Assembly: GCA_023091665.1 (NCBI GenBank)
Contig: JALJCQ010000024.1
Coordinates: 1,054,001-1,118,000 of the forward strand
DNA: 64,000 bases
DNA from: Pythium myriotylum
Lineage: Eukaryota > Oomycota > Peronosporomycetes > Pythiales > Pythiaceae
Direction of reading: 5' to 3'
Part shown: piece by piece, positions 59,935 through 64,000 of the stretch
How the letters are laid out: every line of letters starts with the position of its first letter
How positions within the stretch are numbered: position 1 is the first letter of the stretch
Notes under the pieces: model-generated
The model's database searches: none
What the model saw: only the letters and a program-made list of their open reading frames with translations
Told to the model about the DNA's origin: nothing
Position numbers and translations under genes: made by a program

Positions 59935-60007
59935 TTAAGAATGGAATAATTAGGATTTCTAGGATATATTAAATATATCCTAGAAATCCTAATTATTCCA
60001 TTCTTAA
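59935..60007. repeat. perfect 36-bp inverted repeat with 1-nt spacer
   Basis: Left arm 59935-59970 (ttaagaatggaataattagg onward), centre a at 59971, right arm 59972-60007. AT-rich and uninterrupted; flanks do not match, so the arms end abruptly. Confidence 0.98.
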
Positions 60008-60460
60008 GTGCATCCCTTTCAGCGGTCTGGAACGTGTCTACAGCTCTTTCCGCTGGCATACACACTGGCCGACCTCGCCACAGATCAGATAGCCAGTTTC
60101 CTCGTATCCCACTAGACATTTCAGGAACGACATTTCGACTTGCCTCTGTGTTTGGCGAAGATCTGCGTTTGTGGTGACCCTCGCAGACCGACCACGTCGG
60201 CCCCTCCGGGGTCCACTCGACCAAGCCCCACTAAAGTTGTTAGAATCCGCAACGTTGAACTCAGTAGACGTCGCCGAAAGTATTCCTCTGTAGCAGCAGA
60301 ACTGTTGTATTCACTTGCGTGTGTAAGCCCCTTTCCCCTTCTAGAATGCCGAGGCTTGGCAACTCAGCAGCGCAACCCACCGTTCCTTTCAGCAACGACT
60401 CGGTATATTTCAACTCCAGTGTGTTCACTACGCCACACAAGTTTTTACCAAAACTCTAAC
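60008..60460. other. intergenic with a possible degenerate LINE tail
   Basis: At about 60238-60276 gttagaatccgcaacgttga followed by actcagtagacg resembles the LINE 3' tail (aggattcac...gttgaactcaatagac). The rest shows nothing recognised. Confidence 0.35.
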
Positions 60461-61786
60461 TTATTCCTGGTATGGAAAGACCCTGCCGGTGATGCCGTTG
60501 TCAGCTGAGCGCGCCTGTCCACTCGTGCCTCCGTTGTTGTTACGACTACCTCCCTGAGCATTGCGGTTTCCTTGGCCTCCATTGTTCCCGCCGTTGTTCC
60601 CACCGTTGTTCCCGCCATTGTTACCGCCGTTGTTACCGCCGCTGTTGCCGCCGTTGTTACCACGGTTGTTTCCTCCGTTGTTTCCGCCATTGTTACCACG
60701 CATATTTCCACCATTGCTGCCTCGGTTGTTGCCTCCGTTGTTGCCACCGTTGTTTCCACCATTGTTGCCTCCGTTGTTACCGCCGTTGTTGCCTCCGTTG
60801 TTTCCTCCATTATTACCACCGTTGTTGCCTCCGTTGTTTCCTCCATTATTACCACCGTTGTTTGCTGCGTTGAAACCTCCGCCGTTGTTGCCACCGTTGT
60901 TGCCACCGTTGTTGCCACCGTTGTTACCACCGTTGTTACCGCTATTGTTTCCTCCGTTGTTGCCTCCGTTGTTACCGCCGTTGTTGCCTCCGTTGTTGCC
61001 TCCGTTGTTGCCTCCGTTGTTGCCTCCGTTGTTGCCTCCGTTGTTGCCTCCGTTGTTGCCTCCGTTGTTGCCACCGTTGTTTGCTGCGTTGAAACCTCCG
61101 CTATTGTTGCCACCGTTGTTGCCACCGTTATTGCCCGACTGACCATTGCCTCCCGACGAAGCACCGCCACCACCGCCGCCACCACCACCCTGAAGGGGAG
61201 CGCAACCAATGTAAACCTGGAACGGTGGGAAATGAGTCGCCAACCAGTAGAATGTCAAACGCTTCTTGCCCTGGCACTTGGCCTTGTTGTACGGGATTGG
61301 CTTGTTCAAGATCGTACGGCAGTCCATCGTGAATGGAACGACAATTTCGTCATCGCACCAGGCCTCACATGGACCAGGGTGGATACCCTCGCGGTTGCCG
61401 AGGTTGTTATTTCCGAACTCAAGTTGGTCCGGAAGCGGGAGTGCTGGCTGGTCCATCTTCGAGAACCCACACTCGGCCATACCACCAGAAGGGATGGTAG
61501 CTCCTGTCGCTGGGATCTGGTTGGCCATGATGAACGACTTGAGCGACGCCGGGTTTAGCTTCTTGTAGTTCGCTTCGAAGCCCTTGGCGTTACTTTCAGC
61601 TTTACCGGTCGTGTAAGACGAGGCCGGTGGGACCTTATCGCCTGGGACGACGTAGGCGTAGTGGTTCTTCTTATCAGTCATTAGCTGGATCTTGGGCAAG
61701 AGGAGAAAGCCATGGGCATCTACTTGGTGAGGCAGCAGTGCGACGGAGGCGAGCGAAGCTGCCACAACAGCTGGGAGGGTCTTCAT
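60461..61786 (-). CDS. LPMO-like (AA17-type) secreted copper enzyme with Asn/Gly-rich tail, copy 2
   Basis: 441 aa, complete. The signal peptide MKTLPAVVAASLASVALLPH ends QVDA, leaving His25 as the mature N-terminus (HGFLLLPKIQ). A second His (His185, WLATHFPPFQVYIGC) and Tyr192 complete a likely His-brace. Cys residues in AECGF, GPCEAWCDD, MDCRT, KCQGKK and YIGC suggest disulfides. This pattern fits oomycete lytic polysaccharide monooxygenases of family AA17 (pectin-active members are known in Phytophthora); AA15-like is the alternative. After a Gly run at ~200 comes ~210 residues of NNGG repeats with two GGFNAANNGG interruptions, ending QARSADNGITGRVFPYQE. The tail may be a wall-binding or spacer segment. 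Confidence 0.82.
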   Translation of the reverse strand: MKTLPAVVAASLASVALLPHQVDAHGFLLLPKIQLMTDKKNHYAYVVPGDKVPPASSYTTGKAESNAKGFEANYKKLNPASLKSFIMANQIPATGATIPSGGMAECGFSKMDQPALPLPDQLEFGNNNLGNREGIHPGPCEAWCDDEIVVPFTMDCRTILNKPIPYNKAKCQGKKRLTFYWLATHFPPFQVYIGCAPLQGGGGGGGGGASSGGNGQSGNNGGNNGGNNSGGFNAANNGGNNGGNNGGNNGGNNGGNNGGNNGGNNGGNNGGNNGGNNGGNNSGNNGGNNGGNNGGNNGGNNGGGFNAANNGGNNGGNNGGNNGGNNGGNNGGNNGGNNGGNNGGNNGGNNGGNNRGSNGGNMRGNNGGNNGGNNRGNNGGNSGGNNGGNNGGNNGGNNGGNNGGQGNRNAQGGSRNNNGGTSGQARSADNGITGRVFPYQE

Positions 61787-63299
61787 CGCAAGAGGATGTT
61801 GGTGGTAGCGAGCAGGATTGACAATGACTCTTCGGTGCTCAACGAAGTCAAGCTGAACGCGGTAGACTGCGCGTAAATGTCGTATCGAGCCGGACTCAAC
61901 ATCGGGTTGCCAGAAATACCGATTTGATCATTGGACTAATGATTCGTCCGGTGAACTGCGATCGAGGAGTCACAAACGGAAGACACCGAGAAACGAGTCC
62001 AGGATTTCTTCTATTGCTCCTCGATTATCTTGAGGACAACCGAAATCGAGGTGGGAACTGTGCGTCGAGATCGTCTCCGGCTTGAGTTGTACCGTGGGGA
62101 CCTGGCGTTTATACTACACGTATACGTAATTTCGTGTGTAGCTTCTGCTCTTCATGGCGCTTGGGGATCAAGACAGCGGTCTCTGAGGAACCCACGAACG
62201 TTGATGATAGATGGCGCTACGATAGATGGGTCTGCGACGCCTCAGCCTCATAATCTACTCAGAACACCTCAACGTGCCGATCACATCCGTCGATCGTTCG
62301 AGCTCTTTTTAGCAGACTTTATCCATGGCAGAACCATCCGCTGGCCACGCTAGTTTGATTGATCTCATGTGACATCTTGGATACTGGTACGAGAGGCCCT
62401 TTGTGGCTTCTGGCGGTCGTTGGTTGTGGATAGAGTTGGCCAAAGTCCCAACGAGGTCAAAAATCTTACGAATTTTTTTCTGTGGCAGCTGTGGGGTTTC
62501 TGGCACTCATAGAGGTCGTGCAGGCCAGCTGGGATCTGCGTCCCTCAGTTATCTTCTAGTTGGTCGGAGACGTCCATAGGAACTTTGAACATGATGAAGG
62601 GAAGAACTCTGCTGGACTCGTGATTAGTCTACGGTCATGTGAAGTTCAGTGAAGGGTGACGATATAAGCAATCACCGATGTTCCGGAGACCAAAACTTCT
62701 ACGTGACCAACGATTCAACCAGATCATGATATCCAGTGGGTCGGACAGGAAGAATCTCTGTATGCTCGTGAATTCATGAAGCCAGATCCTCATCGAGATC
62801 CTCCATCGGGATAGTCGAAACAATAATTGGATTTTTTAATATATTAATTATTTCTCTACTACAAGAGCTGCCTGCCGATTCCGATCTGTTGCTACATCAC
62901 CATGCGGTGAAAAAAAAAAAATGAGATTGGTTAGTATTAAGTGACGTCTCTAGACTAGTTAGGCGGAAGCTAGGGCGCAGAGAACCCATTTGATTCGAGA
63001 CTCACAACTTGAAATGCGGGGATAATGATGATGAAAGTTGGAGTCTATTGCGTTACGTCTGTGCGAACGGCTATAGCTAGGAATACGCATTGGGGCGCTT
63101 AGACATAATGCGGGAAGCGTCGAAAGCAAAGCGATTACGTAGATGAGTATGCTGAGCTCAGCTTTAGTGAAAATCCTTGTAGCGGATAAGCATGATATGA
63201 GGCGCAGGATCAATCCCGACGATTCGATTTACAACCGTTAGACGACATGAATCAGGCACTATTACCCGAGAACAGCACACCACAAAAAATTGCTAGCGC
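61787..63299. repeat. duplicated upstream flank of copy 2, then unassigned DNA
   Basis: 61790-62560 is the counterpart of 56699-57500 (see there). From 62560 to 63299 nothing is recognised except at 63017-63075, where gataatgatgatgaaag, gagtctattgcgtta and ctatagctagg resemble the LINE 3' tail on the minus strand. An A-run lies near 62910. Confidence 0.5.
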
Positions 63300-63467
63300 T
63301 TAGTAGTCTGGGGTGGTCACTGTGCCGACGGTGCCATTTGCTGACATGAGGTCGTAGTCCAGCGAACGCGCGCGGCCACCACTGCGGTTCTGACCGTTGT
63401 TGTTGTTGCTATTGTTGTTGCGGTTGCCGTTGTTGTTGTTACGGTTGCTGTTGTTGTTTCGGTTCTG

Positions 63468-63506
<39 letters not shown>

Positions 63507-63624
63507 ATTGTTGCCATTGTTGCCATTGTTGCCATTGTTGCCATTGTTGCCATTGTTGCCATTGTTTCCATTGTTGCCATTGTTGCCGTTGTTGCCGTTG
63601 TTGCCATTGTTGCCGTTGTTGCCA

Positions 63625-63656
<32 letters not shown>

Positions 63657-64000
63657 TCCATTGTTTCCATTGTTTCCATTGTTGCCATTGTTGCCGTTAT
63701 TGCCGTTATTGCCATTGCCACTGTTGCCGCTGCCGTTGTTCTTGCTGCTGCCATTGTTGCTGCCTCCATTTCCGCCAGTTGATGTGCTGCTGCTGCTGCC
63801 GCCACTACCACCACCCTGAAGCGGGACACAGCCAATGTACACCTGGAACAGCGCGAAGTGCGTCGCCAACCAGTAGAACGTGAATCGCTTCTTGCCCACG
63901 CACTTCGACTTCTCGTAAGCGATCGGCTTCTGGAAACGAGTGCGACAGTCCTCCGTGAATGGGATCACGATCTCGTCGTCGCACCAAGCCTCGCACGGTC
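63300..64000 (-). CDS. LPMO-like protein copy 3, C-terminal part only (cut by window edge)
   Basis: Starts beyond the window; visible part reads PCEAWCDDEIVIPFTEDC, KSKCVGKKRFTFYWLATHFA and LFQVYIGCVPLQ, so the second brace His is kept. Instead of NNGG, the tail is (NGN)n built from gttgccgtt-type DNA units (63460-63720), followed by RNNNSN repeats and an end RARSLDYD-SANGTVGTV. Related to copies 1 and 2 but older: Thr-Glu for Thr-Met before DCRT, and a different tail. The N-terminal His cannot be checked here. Confidence 0.8.

Noticed and set aside
59883..60224. Minus-strand 113-aa frame
   Set aside because: It reads through the perfect palindrome at 59935-60007 and has no recognisable domain.

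Overview
The window is nuclear DNA of an oomycete. Genes are compact with short GT-AG introns (about 60-85 bp). Conserved eukaryotic genes (URC4/DUF1688, a CELF-type RNA-binding protein, a ZIP transporter, a TKL kinase fused to armadillo repeats, a hexose transporter, a kinesin-9) alternate with accessory DNA typical of oomycetes: secreted hydrolase expansions, an LPMO-like family with Asn/Gly-rich tails, trypsin-like protease remnants, a Crinkler-like fragment, a Ty3 retroelement with a chromodomain-like end and a MULE with a FLYWCH finger. The protease and LPMO-like families suggest a saprolegnian (Aphanomyces-like) genome, but that placement is inference.

Layout. 0-2.4 kb: remnants only (tail of repeat family R, RNase H remnant of a non-LTR element). 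2.4-18.4 kb: gene-dense housekeeping block (Ser/Thr kinase, coiled-coil protein, URC4, CELF, ZIP, kinase-ARM, hexose transporter). 18.7-19.5 kb: an N-alpha-acetyltransferase (Naa10-like) gene broken by a 350-bp internal inversion. 19.8-29.4 kb: one copy of gene R split twice, first by a 2.1-kb TIR element with an 8-bp target duplication and then by a 6.5-kb Ty3-type LTR retrotransposon with LTRs of equal length and no difference seen by eye, and a 5-bp duplication. 29.5-35 kb: a graveyard of hydrolase, nucleotidyltransferase, R and protease pieces around one intact conserved gene (30.8-31.9 kb) and one intact R copy (32.1-33.0 kb). 35.6-48.6 kb: five full-length paralogues of a cysteine-rich alpha/beta hydrolase family (LH1-LH5). 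49-52.4 kb: Crinkler-like fragment and kinesin-9. 53.6-55.1 kb: a sixth, divergent hydrolase (LH6). 55.5-64 kb: three LPMO-like genes with long Asn/Gly tails, separated by a degenerate MULE, a nested LINE tail, hydrolase debris and a segmental duplication.

LH1-LH5 carry an N-terminal membrane anchor, a His-rich segment and a conserved R-x-L-x-E motif, then a beta-rich domain and a hydrolase domain with a probable Ser-Asp-His triad. They look like secretory-pathway products, as do the LPMO-like proteins (His-brace copper enzymes) and the decayed proteases.

The most unusual signal is repeated small-scale inversion. Two conserved genes become continuous, in frame and with correct splice phases, only if an internal segment is flipped (19087-19436 and 30218-30361). 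Four perfect inverted repeats, three of them with 1-nt spacers, occur elsewhere (28103-28173, 28181-28217, 53552-53618, 59935-60007). This suggests a template-switch or fold-back mutational process in this genome, or an amplification or assembly artefact with the same signature.
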